Source: Seison nebaliae
Lineage: Eukaryota; Rotifera; Pararotatoria; Seisonacea; Seisonidae
Reading direction: 5' to 3'
Length of the DNA: 46,904 bases
Assembly: GCA_023231475.1 (NCBI GenBank)
Contig: JALJEE010000091.1
Span: forward strand, 1 to 46,904
Shown: positions 33,122 through 44,394 of the stretch, piece after piece
Layout of the letters: each line of letters opens with the position of its first letter
How positions within the stretch are numbered: the first letter of the stretch is position 1
Program-made: the position numbers and the translations under genes
Notes under the pieces: generated by a model
What the model was told of the DNA's origin: nothing
The model's input: only the letters and a program-made list of their open reading frames with translations
Databases searched by the model: none

Positions 33122-36100
33122 ATGAATTTTGTTTTAGAACCACCAAAGAAATTAAGTCTGAAGGACTCACAGAATTATATCACTCATTTAAGCAGTCAAC
33201 TGATGGTTCGAGACAACTTGATGAGAATTAAGGCAATAAAGTATTCGTCAGACTTTATCCATCTGAATCCTTATCCAAGTCTTATCAATACTCTTTTTGT
33301 GAAGATTGTTGACATTTTTGTTGAAGGCAATCCCAATTTGTGTGCGCATATTTGTAATGAATTGCAACGCTGTTCATCCCATCTGAACTGTGTGGTTCGT
33401 GTGTCAGATAGTCTTTATAAAATCATCGATTTAACTATGTGGAATTCAGTGGAAGTGAGAATGCTAACATTGCGGTTCCTCGGTATTCTTTCTCAGACTT
33501 TGGCTAAAGACAATCCTCTGGCACTTAACGTCATTTTAAAGGTAGTGGAAGAATGTAGAGAAAGTGATCTGTTGATGGTAGCATTAGATGTATGTGATGA
33601 ATTTTGTCAGAATTCAGTTAGTTTTGTTCATCCGTTCCTTAAAGTCATATCGAAAAGATTATCAACGGAAATTTTAGAAGAAGATATCAGATGTCAAATG
33701 ATCTCCAAATTCGTCCATACAATTTATTTATCAGATGAATTGGAAAAGAAAGAGATGAAGAATTTTTGTGAACAATTTTGCTATTTCGATTCAGTCGCCA
33801 AAGAGAGTCAATTCGAAGAGATTGGCATGATTGTTTCTACAACAATTTGTAAGAATTCATCCGATGAAATCTATTATCTGATTAGTCGATTTTTGAAAAA
33901 ATTAAAAATGGACAATTCGCAAAAAATTATTTCTGTCATTTATTCATGTATCTTAAAATTGTTGGAATTGAAAATTGCTGATAATGATTCAGTGAGAATG
34001 AAAGAGAATCGTGAATTGATTGAAAAATTATGGAATGAAAAATTACTTCCCAGCAATTCGACAAATCTCATGAAATTCATTCTGATTACAAATGAATGGA
34101 ATAAAGTTAATGCACCAATTAGATATCTTCCATCGGTTTACATTCGAACTATTATCAACGGAAATGAATTGAATGAGGTCTCTTATGAATTTGACGCACA
34201 TTTAAAAGTTCTTTTATTGTCAATTGGTCTCTTGTCAAAATCATCATTCACTATCTTGTCAACATTGAAAAATTTCAGTAACGTTATGAAAAATTATTTC
34301 CAACTTTTTCATAATGACAATATTGAAGGATTCAATTCACTCAATTATCATCTACTTAAAGTTAATTTGAAAATTTTATTTTTCTTCGTCCTCAACAAAT
34401 TGGAATCGAATTTGGATAAGAAAAAAGTCATTTTGTTCGCAGAAGAATTTCTAATTCAAATACTTAATGAATTAAAAAATGGAGAGAATCTGAATAAATT
34501 TAATATTCTATTCATTTCAGATTTCCTTCGACAATTCAGTTTTATTCCGATGGACTTTATAAATTTGGGAATTATCATAGAATTATGGAATGAATTAGAG
34601 ATATTATCTTATAAATGTTTATGTGATTCGTCTAAATCGACATCTCATTGTGTAACTCAAATAAATTTACATTTCTTCCGATTACTACTCAATTGTCGGA
34701 ATGATTTGGACGAAGAATTTGATAGAAGATGGATAATAGAAAAGTCAGACAGAAATAGAAAAAATGGGTCGAAAAATAATATGAATATTATTCTCATCGA
34801 TTATTTCGAAATAGCATTACATCTTCTAAAGAAGAATTTTAGTCGTATGGCAATTTATCTTCTTTCAAGAATTCGTCATTTCCTTCAATGTAGTCGATAC
34901 GAAACTATTCCATTCTGGTTGTGTTCATTCGAATTGTATTGTTATCGACGACATCGATTAATTCAATTCCTTCAACGGAAACAATTCAAAATGTTTATTG
35001 ATATCAATCATCTCAAACCAAATTGTATGACATCAATCGAATGTCAATTTTATGAGTTTATGAAATTTACTAGACTCGATCATAGAAGAATTTTAAAGTT
35101 GGCTAATATCGATTATGATCGAACGTTACTCTCAATTCTTCCCACATCGAAAGAATATCGAAATGAAAAAAATTATTTCGCTCAATTGTCTAAAAAGAAA
35201 GTGGAAGAAGAAAAAGAAGAGAATGAGAATAACGATGATATGGAAGAAGAGGATGATAATGGTGAAAATTTTGTGACATCGTCAACGAAATCCAAATTTA
35301 GATGTTCGGAGAAATGTCAATTTCAAATTTTTGTGGAAATTTTCATTTTGCATGAAAATTTCGATGGACATCTCTCACTTCTGATAAAGAGTGTTGAAGA
35401 GTTGATGGATATGTGTAAGAATATTAAGGAGAATTATGAAATCATTCCAAAAATTCTTAATTGTAAATTACTTATTAAATTCTTGCAAAATTCAGTTGTA
35501 GGGAATGTATCGAAACGATTTCAAGGAAGTCGGATCTTTCGTAAATTATCGTGTTTATTCTCCATCGGATTCGACTGGTTAAATGTGTCACAATTATTCT
35601 CCAACATTTCTCTCGTTCACAAATATTATGATAATCAATTATTGAAGAAATCTCAATCGATGAGTCTGAAAATTAGTAAGAAAACTTTAGAAGAAATTTT
35701 CCAATTTTATCAAGTGAAAAATTGTGAAGAAGTTCAAGAGAAATTTATAATTGAATTAAATTCCTACAAGTCCAAATTGGAGACGTGTCTCATCAGTTCA
35801 TTGAGATCGCCTTTATATCTTTTAGCTTTACCAACAATTGTGGAATTATCGATTTGTCATCGAAGTGAACCGACTTTACGTCGTTCATTAAATTATACGA
35901 TAAAGAATTTTATGAATCAATTGATCGAATTAAATCGAACTGAAATTCGATTATTTCTTAATGATCACAAATTGACAGATTTCGGGAATTTGAGAGAAAT
36001 AGAAGAGAAGAAATATTCGATGAATGAAATAAATCAAAAAATCGAAGAAATAAATAATAAGAGATGTTTGGAATTTTTTGAAAAGCATCTGATGTTAATT

Positions 36101-36730
36101 CGATATGATCGATCAGTTACATGTGTTATTGAAGAGAATATTTTGAATAATAAAAATATTGATGTGGATAAGATTCGTTTCAATTTCTCTTTATTCTATA
36201 ACAATTCTTCTACTAATGACAATTATGAATTGATTGATCAATGGTCAATCGACAGATTATTGAAGAATGAAGAAAATCAACTGAAATATGGGAAGGTTGA
36301 ATTGTCGTTCAATGTGCTGAAATCTCATTTTAAACATATAAGAAAACAAATGAAAATCGATTACTCAATCGAGAAATACTCGCTAGTCGAAATTGTTTCT
36401 TTTATTTATCTAAATGTTTATCGGAATTCTGAGATTAGTTGGACTGATTGTAACTTTATATTTCCATGTTATTATATGACTTTGTTCGTTGACTTACCCG
36501 ATGTAATGAGAACGGTAGAAGGTGAAATGAAGATTCAATTTACAGATATATCGATCAATAATCAATTCGTTAGCGAAGAGATGACACAAGAACATTTCCC
36601 TCCGATTCAGGTGGAGAATGAATTGATTAAACAGTGGAAATCTACTACAGCTATCAATTCGAAGATGCATCTTCTCTATCAAATATTTTTAACAAATCTT
36701 CCTCTTTATCTTTCTTGTTTGGAGAAGTGA
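33122..36730 (+). CDS. INTS7: Integrator complex subunit 7 (INTS7)
   Basis: 1202-aa intronless protein. The N-terminus (SQLMVRDNLMRIKAIKYSSD, then PSLINTLFVKIVDIFVEGNP, then VRMLTLRFLGILSQTLAKDN) follows INTS7 closely: an ARM/HEAT-type helical region. INTS7 is part of the Integrator backbone with INTS1/2/5/8, which cleaves snRNA 3' ends and attenuates paused RNA polymerase II. An acidic insertion (EEEKEENENNDDMEEEDD) sits near residue 700. The protein is about 240 residues longer than human INTS7 (about 962 aa), with divergence in the C-terminal half. The assignment rests mainly on the N-terminal third. Confidence 0.72.
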   Translation: MNFVLEPPKKLSLKDSQNYITHLSSQLMVRDNLMRIKAIKYSSDFIHLNPYPSLINTLFVKIVDIFVEGNPNLCAHICNELQRCSSHLNCVVRVSDSLYKIIDLTMWNSVEVRMLTLRFLGILSQTLAKDNPLALNVILKVVEECRESDLLMVALDVCDEFCQNSVSFVHPFLKVISKRLSTEILEEDIRCQMISKFVHTIYLSDELEKKEMKNFCEQFCYFDSVAKESQFEEIGMIVSTTICKNSSDEIYYLISRFLKKLKMDNSQKIISVIYSCILKLLELKIADNDSVRMKENRELIEKLWNEKLLPSNSTNLMKFILITNEWNKVNAPIRYLPSVYIRTIINGNELNEVSYEFDAHLKVLLLSIGLLSKSSFTILSTLKNFSNVMKNYFQLFHNDNIEGFNSLNYHLLKVNLKILFFFVLNKLESNLDKKKVILFAEEFLIQILNELKNGENLNKFNILFISDFLRQFSFIPMDFINLGIIIELWNELEILSYKCLCDSSKSTSHCVTQINLHFFRLLLNCRNDLDEEFDRRWIIEKSDRNRKNGSKNNMNIILIDYFEIALHLLKKNFSRMAIYLLSRIRHFLQCSRYETIPFWLCSFELYCYRRHRLIQFLQRKQFKMFIDINHLKPNCMTSIECQFYEFMKFTRLDHRRILKLANIDYDRTLLSILPTSKEYRNEKNYFAQLSKKKVEEEKEENENNDDMEEEDDNGENFVTSSTKSKFRCSEKCQFQIFVEIFILHENFDGHLSLLIKSVEELMDMCKNIKENYEIIPKILNCKLLIKFLQNSVVGNVSKRFQGSRIFRKLSCLFSIGFDWLNVSQLFSNISLVHKYYDNQLLKKSQSMSLKISKKTLEEIFQFYQVKNCEEVQEKFIIELNSYKSKLETCLISSLRSPLYLLALPTIVELSICHRSEPTLRRSLNYTIKNFMNQLIELNRTEIRLFLNDHKLTDFGNLREIEEKKYSMNEINQKIEEINNKRCLEFFEKHLMLIRYDRSVTCVIEENILNNKNIDVDKIRFNFSLFYNNSSTNDNYELIDQWSIDRLLKNEENQLKYGKVELSFNVLKSHFKHIRKQMKIDYSIEKYSLVEIVSFIYLNVYRNSEISWTDCNFIFPCYYMTLFVDLPDVMRTVEGEMKIQFTDISINNQFVSEEMTQEHFPPIQVENELIKQWKSTTAINSKMHLLYQIFLTNLPLYLSCLEK

Positions 36731-36934
36731 CGATTATTTACCGTTTAATTTAATTGAAATTTATATTTATCATCATATTCATCATGTTAACTATTCGTTA
36801 AGAATAAAGTTAACTGGAAATATTATTATGTTATTTACATTCGTTAAAAATTGAACATATCTTCAATTCAAATGTGAATATTATATTCCTTTATTTACAT
36901 CATCATTTATTTAATAATTAGGTAATTGTTAAAA

Positions 36935-37208
36935 ATGATGTATCTTCGAGATAAGTTTCCGAGAGGAAAGGATCTTAACTATTTTATTGCTGCTATTGTC
37001 TCCATTGTAGTCGTGACGATTGCGACGATATTTGTGGTGGCTTTTTGGAAACCGGATGCAGATCCAAATGGAAGTTCAGTTTTTTAAATCATCTTTTCTT
37101 AACCTTTAATTTACGTATGTTATTGTTATAGAGACAACATCTGACCTCTTAACCACTATCGTTTCAACAATAACTACAACTGAATCACCAACAACGACAG
37201 TAACGTAG
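36935..37208 (+). CDS. Small Thr-rich type membrane protein, unidentified
   Basis: Two exons (36935-37073, 37132-37208; 58-bp intron, phase 1) give 71 aa. A basic N-terminus (MMYLRDKFPRGKDLN) is followed by one transmembrane helix (YFIAAIVSIVVVTIATIFVV) and a short tail ending in a Thr/Ser-rich stretch (TTIVSTITTTESPTTTVT), likely extracellular and O-glycosylatable. It lies 204 bp downstream of INTS7. No family recognised. Confidence 0.5.
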
Positions 37209-37338
37209 TTGAAAATTGAAGAGATATATGGGAATGATATCGAGAATATTTCATTTAATAATTTATTTATTGTATATTGATTGATTTGATTAAATGATAA
37301 ATGTTTCAAGAATGAAATAAAACAATTTGAAGAGAACA

Positions 37339-37942
37339 TTATGACATTAAGGTAAATAATAAATAAGATAAAGTAGGAAAAAAATGAAAATTAAAGAAAA
37401 AATTAGGTGAACTAGAAAAGACCGTATCATACGGTTTCTCATATTGTCGATGTTTTGTTTCTTGATATACTAATGTAATTTTTGTTGTAGTTCTGAAATA
37501 TTTATTACGTTTATCTGAAAGAGTTTTCGAAGGAAATAGTTTGTAAAGAAAATTGAAGGAATAAAGATGAAACTGATAGGACATGGTCTATTGATAGCAT
37601 AGTGGACCGTATGATTGATTTCTTTATAAACAACATCAGGTTGATAATGTTTATTCACATCTATATAATATAAAAATTCAATTGATAAATTTTATTAGAT
37701 AATCGAATGTTTTCTTCATACTAACATGGATGTGTTATCAATAGAATGAGAATTCCGAGACTTAATCCAAGAAATGCTGCCGTCAAACCTCCGACGATTA
37801 AATAAAATGAACAGAAACGTCTCAATGACCAATTGCATGTGTCGCTTTTTGGGCAGAATGGAATAAACGGAGACCAGTACCATTTAGAACAACATAATCC
37901 AATTTCGTTTGCTGATGATTTTGATCCGACATTCTTTTGCAT
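37339..37942 (-). CDS. Cys-containing membrane protein, unidentified
   Basis: Three exons (37736/37726-37942, 37574-37660, 37339-37514) close in frame at 159 aa using phase-1 junctions and 65- and 59-bp introns. The N-terminal segment has cysteines (GLCCSKWYWSPFIPFCPKSDTC) before a transmembrane helix (LIVGGLTAAFLGLSLGILIL). After it come HPYVNKHYQPDVVYKEINHT, a second junction at PIN, and a charged tail (LVYQETKHRQYEKPYDTVF). This could be a small type III or multi-span protein. No family recognised. A fully read-through second exon is the alternative. Confidence 0.45.
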
Positions 37943-38141
37943 AATAAAAGGAAAAAGAACAAAGAAAAATGAGTACTACGTTTTTTTTATTGTGGAAGTG
38001 AACGACGTCTGCAGACATATGGATTGATGGAGAAACGAGAATGGAATAATTGGCATTTATTTCATATACGGACATACATTATGTATTAGTTGACATTAAT
38101 TAAATGAAAATTACTCCTTTCATGAAACATTACATAACAAC

Positions 38142-38157
38142 AATGATGATGATGATG

Positions 38158-38193
<36 letters not shown>
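38142..38193. repeat. (GAT)n-(ATT)n compound microsatellite
   Basis: Six GAT units (38142-38159) followed by about eleven ATT units between two minus-strand genes. Confidence 0.9.
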
Positions 38194-38194
<1 letters not shown>

Positions 38195-38237
38195 CTTTTA
38201 TTTCAAAGATAATTCAAGTAATTATATTATTGCTTCC

Positions 38238-38957
38238 TTAACATCGAAATGTTGATGAAAAAGGTCTTATAAAAATAAAACATCTTGAAAAGTTAACTTC
38301 AATCAAATTAATGGGATAAGATGAGTAATTTAATTGTTCTAATTTTCTGGTAGGAAAATTTTTTGTTTTCTCAATATTCGTTGAATAAGTTCCAATATTT
38401 TCCTCCGAAATTGATGGAATATTTTCTTTTTTATGATACAGAAATTTTTCTTTTATCATTTTCATATTTTTCCCAAAACAGTGCTCTTTCGGAGATTTAT
38501 CTATTTCCGACGGAACATCATAAATATTTGGAACATTTTTCATGGAAAAAACTTTCGGTTCCGCTTTTTTTGTATTTAATTTTGGATGAAAAATTTCCAA
38601 ATTGTTCTCGAAGAAATGTTGTTCAATGACTGAGGACAACGTGACATTTGTCTGCAATTCGTGGCTTTTACCTTTCTTACGGTATGCTTCCTTCGAACGA
38701 TGTCTTTCAACACGTTTTTGATTTTCTTTTAAAATTTCCTCTTTTTCCACTTTCTGTATTTTACATGCTAAACATCTTTTTAACCACAATTCGGCCACTT
38801 CCTCCGTGTGCATTCTTAATGGTGTAACTTTCCATGATGTGCGTTTAGTGTTTTGAGATGGAACATTAACAATGGAAATATTTGTATTTTTTTCGTAAAT
38901 CGAATTCAATGTATTTTCTTTTAAATTTTTATTAAGCATTCTTTTGACTGGCTTCAT
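38238..38957 (-). CDS. Basic Lys-rich protein, unidentified
   Basis: 239-aa frame starting MKPVKRMLNKNLKENTLN. A helical, basic middle contains VTPLRMHTEEVAELWLKRCL, then ACKIQKVEKEEILKENQKRV and ERHRSKEAYRKKGKSHEL; the C-terminal half is N, K, S and E-rich. The last ~20 residues (FSRCFIFIRPFSSTFRC) look like intron read-through, since a GTTAAC donor precedes them. No domain recognised. Composition suggests a nuclear or cytoskeletal-associated protein. Confidence 0.4.
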   Translation of the reverse strand: MKPVKRMLNKNLKENTLNSIYEKNTNISIVNVPSQNTKRTSWKVTPLRMHTEEVAELWLKRCLACKIQKVEKEEILKENQKRVERHRSKEAYRKKGKSHELQTNVTLSSVIEQHFFENNLEIFHPKLNTKKAEPKVFSMKNVPNIYDVPSEIDKSPKEHCFGKNMKMIKEKFLYHKKENIPSISEENIGTYSTNIEKTKNFPTRKLEQLNYSSYPINLIEVNFSRCFIFIRPFSSTFRC

Positions 38958-39181
38958 TGAAAATAAATTTCTTATTATGCTAAAAAGAATGACTAAGGTT
39001 AAACAAGTTTTCGTCCATGTTCGAATTTCGTTTGGCTTATTATAATCTTTTACATCAGATCAATGATAATTAACATTTGTTTATTTATGTAATGACATTT
39101 TACTATTAGTTATACGTATGTATACCCACTCTTAATAATATCTTTTCCATCATCAGTTCTACAGAAAATTAAAACCTTTAC

Positions 39182-40931
39182 TCATTGCACGAACAACCTA
39201 ATTCCTAAAAATTCACAATATAATAACAATCAAACCAATTTCTTTTAAATTCACAATATCAATCCATTTTACATTGATTGTTGATTGAAACGACAAAAAG
39301 TCAACGTTATGGAAAATTCGCTAGAACGATAACTTACGTAGATAACTACATAATAATACAACTCCAAATAAAGTCAAAAATATGCCTGTTTTCCAATGAT
39401 GAAATTTTTGAAGATGATAATTATTATTATTTTCAAGTATAAGTAACTTTTTATTCTTATGAAAACTTTTAATGAATTTCCTAGAGATAAGTTCATAAAA
39501 CATTCACCAATTAATCACTCTCTGCATCATTCTTTTCAGAGCAGTCATTTGGAAGCCTCGTTGGTGAGCTGTTAAGGTAAAATGAAAAAAGTAAGTAGAA
39601 AATTTTCTAACGATACCACATTCCGGTGTAACCCCACCAATCCCAACAACCATATGGATTAGTAAATGCGTTCTTACTTATTTGAGGATATAATATTACG
39701 ATATTATTCAATTCCGCTACTTCATTCAGTCCATTATAGTAAATGAAATCATCTTTCACATATTCACTATTTAAACAAAATTTTAAATTAAATTAATTAA
39801 GTTAATTAACTGTCCTTGTTCACATCCATGGAATGAGATATGAAATCGGCATTCTTTAACGAAATGAAAATGAAAGAAATAAAAGAAATTAGACAGAAAT
39901 AACTTGCTTTTTTATTCTTACAATTTGAGGGAATGTACATATAAGCTGTGGAATCCATCGAATAAGTATATGGAGTGGAAAAATAAAAAAATTCCATAAT
40001 CGATACTTTTTCCATCTAAAACAAATGGTCTTTCAGTTTCTAATTTTCTAATTTTCTAACATTTTCTTTAATGAATCCATTATCTTGATATCGATTTGGT
40101 TGTAAAATTGAATGATTATAAAGATGATTCATCATTTCATATCCGAAATCATAATCACATTTATTCATGAAATTTCTTTGTAAATCTTCACATTTTCCAC
40201 CGAAAGTTTTAGTGACCTATGAAACAAAATTTTTAAATATAGAGAATTATTTATCAATCGTAACAAATCCATGGTTAGAGAGTAAGTCATACTTTGTCTT
40301 GATTTGCTTATGTGCATCATTTAGAAAAGGATGGAAGAATTTTTCTGCTTTCACAGTAACATCTATTCAAATAATAAAATATTGAATAATTGGGTCTGTT
40401 GACATAAAATGTTCGTAAACTATGTTCGATAACATGATCGTTGACACCATGTGCAAAGAATAGTCGAGCATTCTCTAAATTATTTAATTTATCGATATAC
40501 CCTACTCCTTCAAAATCTTTTGTTCGTTTTCTCAAATATTCAATATCGATATTGGACGGATCAGTCATACAATCTTTCAATGCCTTCGTCACAGATAATT
40601 GCGCACAGTAAAATGGAGCTATTCAAATGTAAATTAATATAAATGAGAATCCATCTCCATAAAAGTACTAACGGGCACTGATCAATCCTAAACCTTTCAC
40701 ATGTTTCGAATAAGCTACAAGCATCTGAATAGCCATAGCACCTCCACTACTAATACCGGACACGGTTACTACATCATCAATAATATCATATTCCTCTATT
40801 CCAATCAATTTTCCCGAATAATAAATTATAAACGAATAATAAATTTAAAAGTAATCGAATGAAAATTAACTGATATGATTAGTTGAAGATACGAATACTA
40901 TGGAACAAAATAAAATGATAAAATGCATCAT
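39182..40931 (-). CDS. PHB-depolymerase-like secreted esterase (type II order), possible C-terminal membrane anchor
   Basis: Serine esterase of the poly(3-hydroxybutyrate) depolymerase family. Signal peptide MMHFIILFCSIVFVSSTNH. Then VTVSGISSGGAMAIQMLVAY (GxSxG nucleophile); PPFYCAQLSVTKALKDCM; FFAHGVNDHVIEH (Asp); SNHGFVTKTFGGKCEDLQRN and NKCDYDFGYEMMNHLYN (His region); SMDSTAYMYIPSNCKN; CRFHISFHGCEQGQ (oxyanion region); NNIVILYPQISKN; NPYGCWDWWGYTGMWY; and a final helix HQRGFQMTALKRMMQRVINW. The oxyanion region follows the serine, as in type II depolymerases. Nine small exons join mostly in phase (introns about 40-80 bp). A simple stop lies at 39504-39506. A 27-bp GT-AG segment (39481-39507), if spliced, adds a linker and a transmembrane helix (TGIFLTLFGVVLLCSYL), ending at 39182. 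Confidence 0.78.
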
Positions 40932-41675
40932 CTTCAGACACTGATAGATTGCTGGCTAAAAGAATGATTTTATTATTTATAGTTTCTCTCATTTAATTGT
41001 ATTTAAATGCCGTTATTCATCTTAACTCTATTTACTTTGAATTTAAATTTTATTTTTGAAAGATCGAATTTTTCCATCACTGACAATGACACTCGCAAGA
41101 CAATTCATCGATTTTTCAATTTTCATATGTCAGCGAATAAAATTAACTAAACTTTTAATAGGACAAAAAACAATTTGAAGAGAATTGAGATTTCTTTAAT
41201 TTGTATCTTTTTATTCCTCTTCTCTTTAATTGGGTGAAGGAAAGACCTTTTTACTAATCATTTTAATAGTTTCATAAATAAACTCGAACAGAACTTATTG
41301 TTTTGTCCTTTTAATATGATTTCATAATGCGATACCTCTAAAAATAATATTTAAAGATGACTTAACGAACTTCTACCAACAAAAAATTTTCTATCAATTC
41401 AATAATTTATATTACGTTTAAGCAAAATTTTAAGGATCCTATTCAAATACTTTAAATTATTCTAATTAATATAATTATAGAATTAATAGTAGCATCCAAT
41501 ACTTAATTCGGAAATACGTAATCGAAATCATAAAACTTTAACTTATTGTTCACATATTTCCCCATTAAGGAAAGTAATTGACCTTGCTTGCACCAAATGT
41601 TTCGATGAAGAAGAATCGTTTTCGTTTTGAAAGTTGGTTAGTATGCAGTAATATGTAGTGTTATAGTTGAAAAAT
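40932..41675. other. Divergent intergenic region, no gene recognised
   Basis: About 740 bp of AT-rich sequence between divergent genes, presumably containing both promoters. Nothing else supported. Confidence 0.4.
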
Positions 41676-42333
41676 ATGTCATTAATTGTAACAAGACTAA
41701 TTTTTATATTTGTTAAAATTTTCATATTTCTTGCGCAAACTGATGGAAATGGGTTATGTAAATTAAATGATAAGATAAATGTGGAGAGAAATACAATTTC
41801 GAAAATTAATAATTGTACGAATTGTTCTTGTACTAGAGTACCTGAAGATGATAAACAGATTGATAATATTCAATGTGACACGACTTGTCCGTATTGTAAA
41901 CTATCGAATTATTCGATCGGTTGTTGTTTAAATTGTGAAGGTTGTCTTTTGTCATTAATATAGTGTAATTCATTTATTTGAGTTAGTTCATTCAACTAAT
42001 CCTTCTTCAACAGATCAACAAGAAACATCAACAAATCAAAATTTAAACAATTCAATTGATATACATTATTTGCTATTCAAATTTAGCATTTCAAATAATT
42101 TCCCTTGGGATCAATGTATTGAGAAGTTTGGAGACAAACAATATTGTGATAAGAACGAAAGATGTGTAATTCATCAACAACTTCCAATTTGTCAACAAAT
42201 ATTTCACTCCAAAATAACTTGTGAAGTTAATTCAAGTTTTATTCAAAATTATTTTTTGACGATTTTAAAGTTCTTTTGTGAGAAAAATTCAACTTGCGTA
42301 GAAGAAACTGGTAATTATTATTGTTTTCCTTAA
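41676..42333 (+). CDS. Secreted Cys-rich protein (VWC-like plus EGF-like), unidentified
   Basis: Two exons (41676-41940, 42014-42333; 73-bp intron, phase 1) close in frame at 194 aa. The signal peptide is MSLIVTRLIFIFVKIFIFLA. The first module has the cysteine spacing of a von Willebrand factor C domain: C...C-x2-C-x-C...C...C-x2-C...CC-x2-C (CTNCSC, CDTTCPYCKLSNYSIGCCLNC). The second has DQCIEKFGDKQYCDKNERCV, then CQQIFHSKITC and CEKNSTCVEETGNYYCFP, resembling one or two EGF-like halves. VWC proteins often modulate TGF-beta/BMP or matrix; nothing specific is shown here. It is on the opposite strand to its neighbours. Confidence 0.55.
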
Positions 42334-42605
42334 TAATCAAATAAAATATGTTTATTTCTCAATTAAATTCCATTTATATATAATCTCAATAACCGGAAAA
42401 CAGAAATTCTGCCATTTCGATCAGACAGATGAAAAAATTTTTTAGGGGAATTGAAGGAAGATTAACCACAAAATGATTAAGTGAAAAATTCCTAAAATGA
42501 AATTAAGAATTTAATTGAGAAACAATTTTTTTTTCAATATTTTCAATTATTACAATCGTTTGTTTCAACTTATCTGAATGTTCGAAGAGGAATTGATGTT
42601 TGTAT
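42334..42605. other. Convergent 3' intergenic region
   Basis: About 270 bp between convergent stops. A plus-strand AATAAA follows the Cys-rich gene at about 42341. Nothing else seen. Confidence 0.4.
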
Positions 42606-44178
42606 TTAATACGAATCTAATTCTTGTCGGATGACTTCACTGGTTGGGGATAATTCAGCAATTTTGATATCTACAAAATAAATATATGAGAAGAATAATG
42701 GAAAATTAACTGAAATATTGTTCAATCTGCTTAATCATTTCGTATTCTCTTTCAGTTCGACAGAAATTTATAGCAATACCTCGTCGACCAAAACGACCCG
42801 TTCTTCCAATTCGATGAACATAAGTCTCTAAATCAATCTGACGATCCATTAATGGGAGATCATAATTCAATACGAGATTCACTTGCTCAATATCGATTCC
42901 ACGAGCGGTAACATTCGTAGAAATGAGAAAACGAATATCACCTTCTCGAAATTGTTGGATGACTTGTCGACGTTGTTCAATTGTCAAATCCGCTGATAAT
43001 AATCCCACAGAGAATCCATATTGAAGAATTCTCTCCGATAACGCTTTCGCCGTCGATCGTCGATGACAGAAAGTGATGGTTTGTCCAATCGTCACATTGG
43101 AGAGAATGAGATGAATTACTCGGAATTTTTCTTCATCATCACGACATCTGACATAATATTGTATAATATTATCAAGTACTTGTTTATCTTTTGGTAATTC
43201 TATGGCAACAGCTTTCGGAATAATTTTCTTGGCGAAATTTTTCACTTCATCTGTATAAGTGGCGGAAAATAAAAGGATTTGACATATGTTTGAATCTAAA
43301 TGTTGTTTCAAATTTAATGTGAATGTTTGATGTCCACGTTCCGATATCATGACATCGGCTTCATCCAAAATGAACATTTTCAACTTTTTCGGATCCAACA
43401 TTTTATGATTGATAATCCAATTTTCTAATGTTCCCGGAGTGCCGATAACTAATTGATGTTCTAATTTAGTCCCAAATGGAATGGAATAATCAGCACGAAC
43501 AGCATAAGCAATTGATAGTTCAGGAATATGAATGCTTAATTTATTAGCAACATTGCCCACCTGTAAAGCCAGTTCATATGTTGGACATACGATTAAGACT
43601 TGTGGGTACTTCTCTTTAGGATCGATTGTTCGTAATGCGGCAAGAATAAATGTCGCTGTTTTACCAGTACCAGATTGTGATTGTGCTAACAAATTATTTC
43701 GTTTCTTATTGAATAAGTGAGTGAGTGTCGTTTCCTGAATACGCGTCGGTTTTGTAAAATTCATATTATACAATGCTTTTATGATCTCATTTGGTAATCC
43801 AAATTGTTTGAAAGTGCCTTGGGAATAAAGTGGGGAGCGTTCATCATTTTGGAGATCTGCTGATTTGTTCCTATTGTCATTTTGGTCATTTTTAATTTCA
43901 TTATACTCTTTCGAAAGTGTATCCTTTATCATATCCTCTTTCTTCTTTAAAAGAGTATGATCTATTTGTGGTTGTATGTGAACTGGTTGGTTGGATTCGG
44001 GATTCCATTGATTACCGGCATTCATTGGCGTAGGAATAAAGTGTACGTTGTTATTATTAAAATGAAACTTTCCCGACTGATCGGCGGTCATTGGTTGAGG
44101 AGGTTGCTGTGGATCATAAGGATGGGAATTATCATATTCTGGAGGCAGTTGATATCGATCAAATTTATTATTCGACAT
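42606..44178 (-). CDS. DDX19: DEAD-box RNA helicase DDX19/Dbp5
   Basis: mRNA-export helicase acting with Gle1/IP6 and Nup214 at the cytoplasmic face of the nuclear pore. Two exons (42711-44178 and 42606-42670; 40-bp intron, phase 1) give 510 aa. After a Pro/Gln/Asn-rich N-terminus all helicase motifs are present: Q motif FTKPTRIQE, motif I AQSQSGTGKT, Ia PTYELALQ, Ib TPGTLENWI, II DEADVMI, III SATY, IV TITFCHRR, V ARGIDIEQVN and VI HRIGRTGRFGRRG. The words YPQVLIVCPTYELALQ and the C-terminal EQYFNIKIAELSPTSE are typical of Dbp5. Human DDX19B is about 479 aa; the extra length is the disordered N-terminus. The 3' LTR of a retrotransposon ends about 215 bp upstream of the start. Confidence 0.92.
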
Positions 44179-44394
44179 ATTTAATAACGTTCAAGAAGAT
44201 TTCAAACGAATAAAGACTAAACAATTGTTCCAAATTTCAATTACAACTATACCGTCGTTATTCTTTAAAGCCTCATATTTAATAATGCATTTAGATAAAA
44301 CATATTTAAATTCCAATTGTGAGAAGGCTTCGTGATTAACCAAAGTTTCGAGAAGATACACGTGACATCTGGTCGCCAGAATACTCATTCATAT

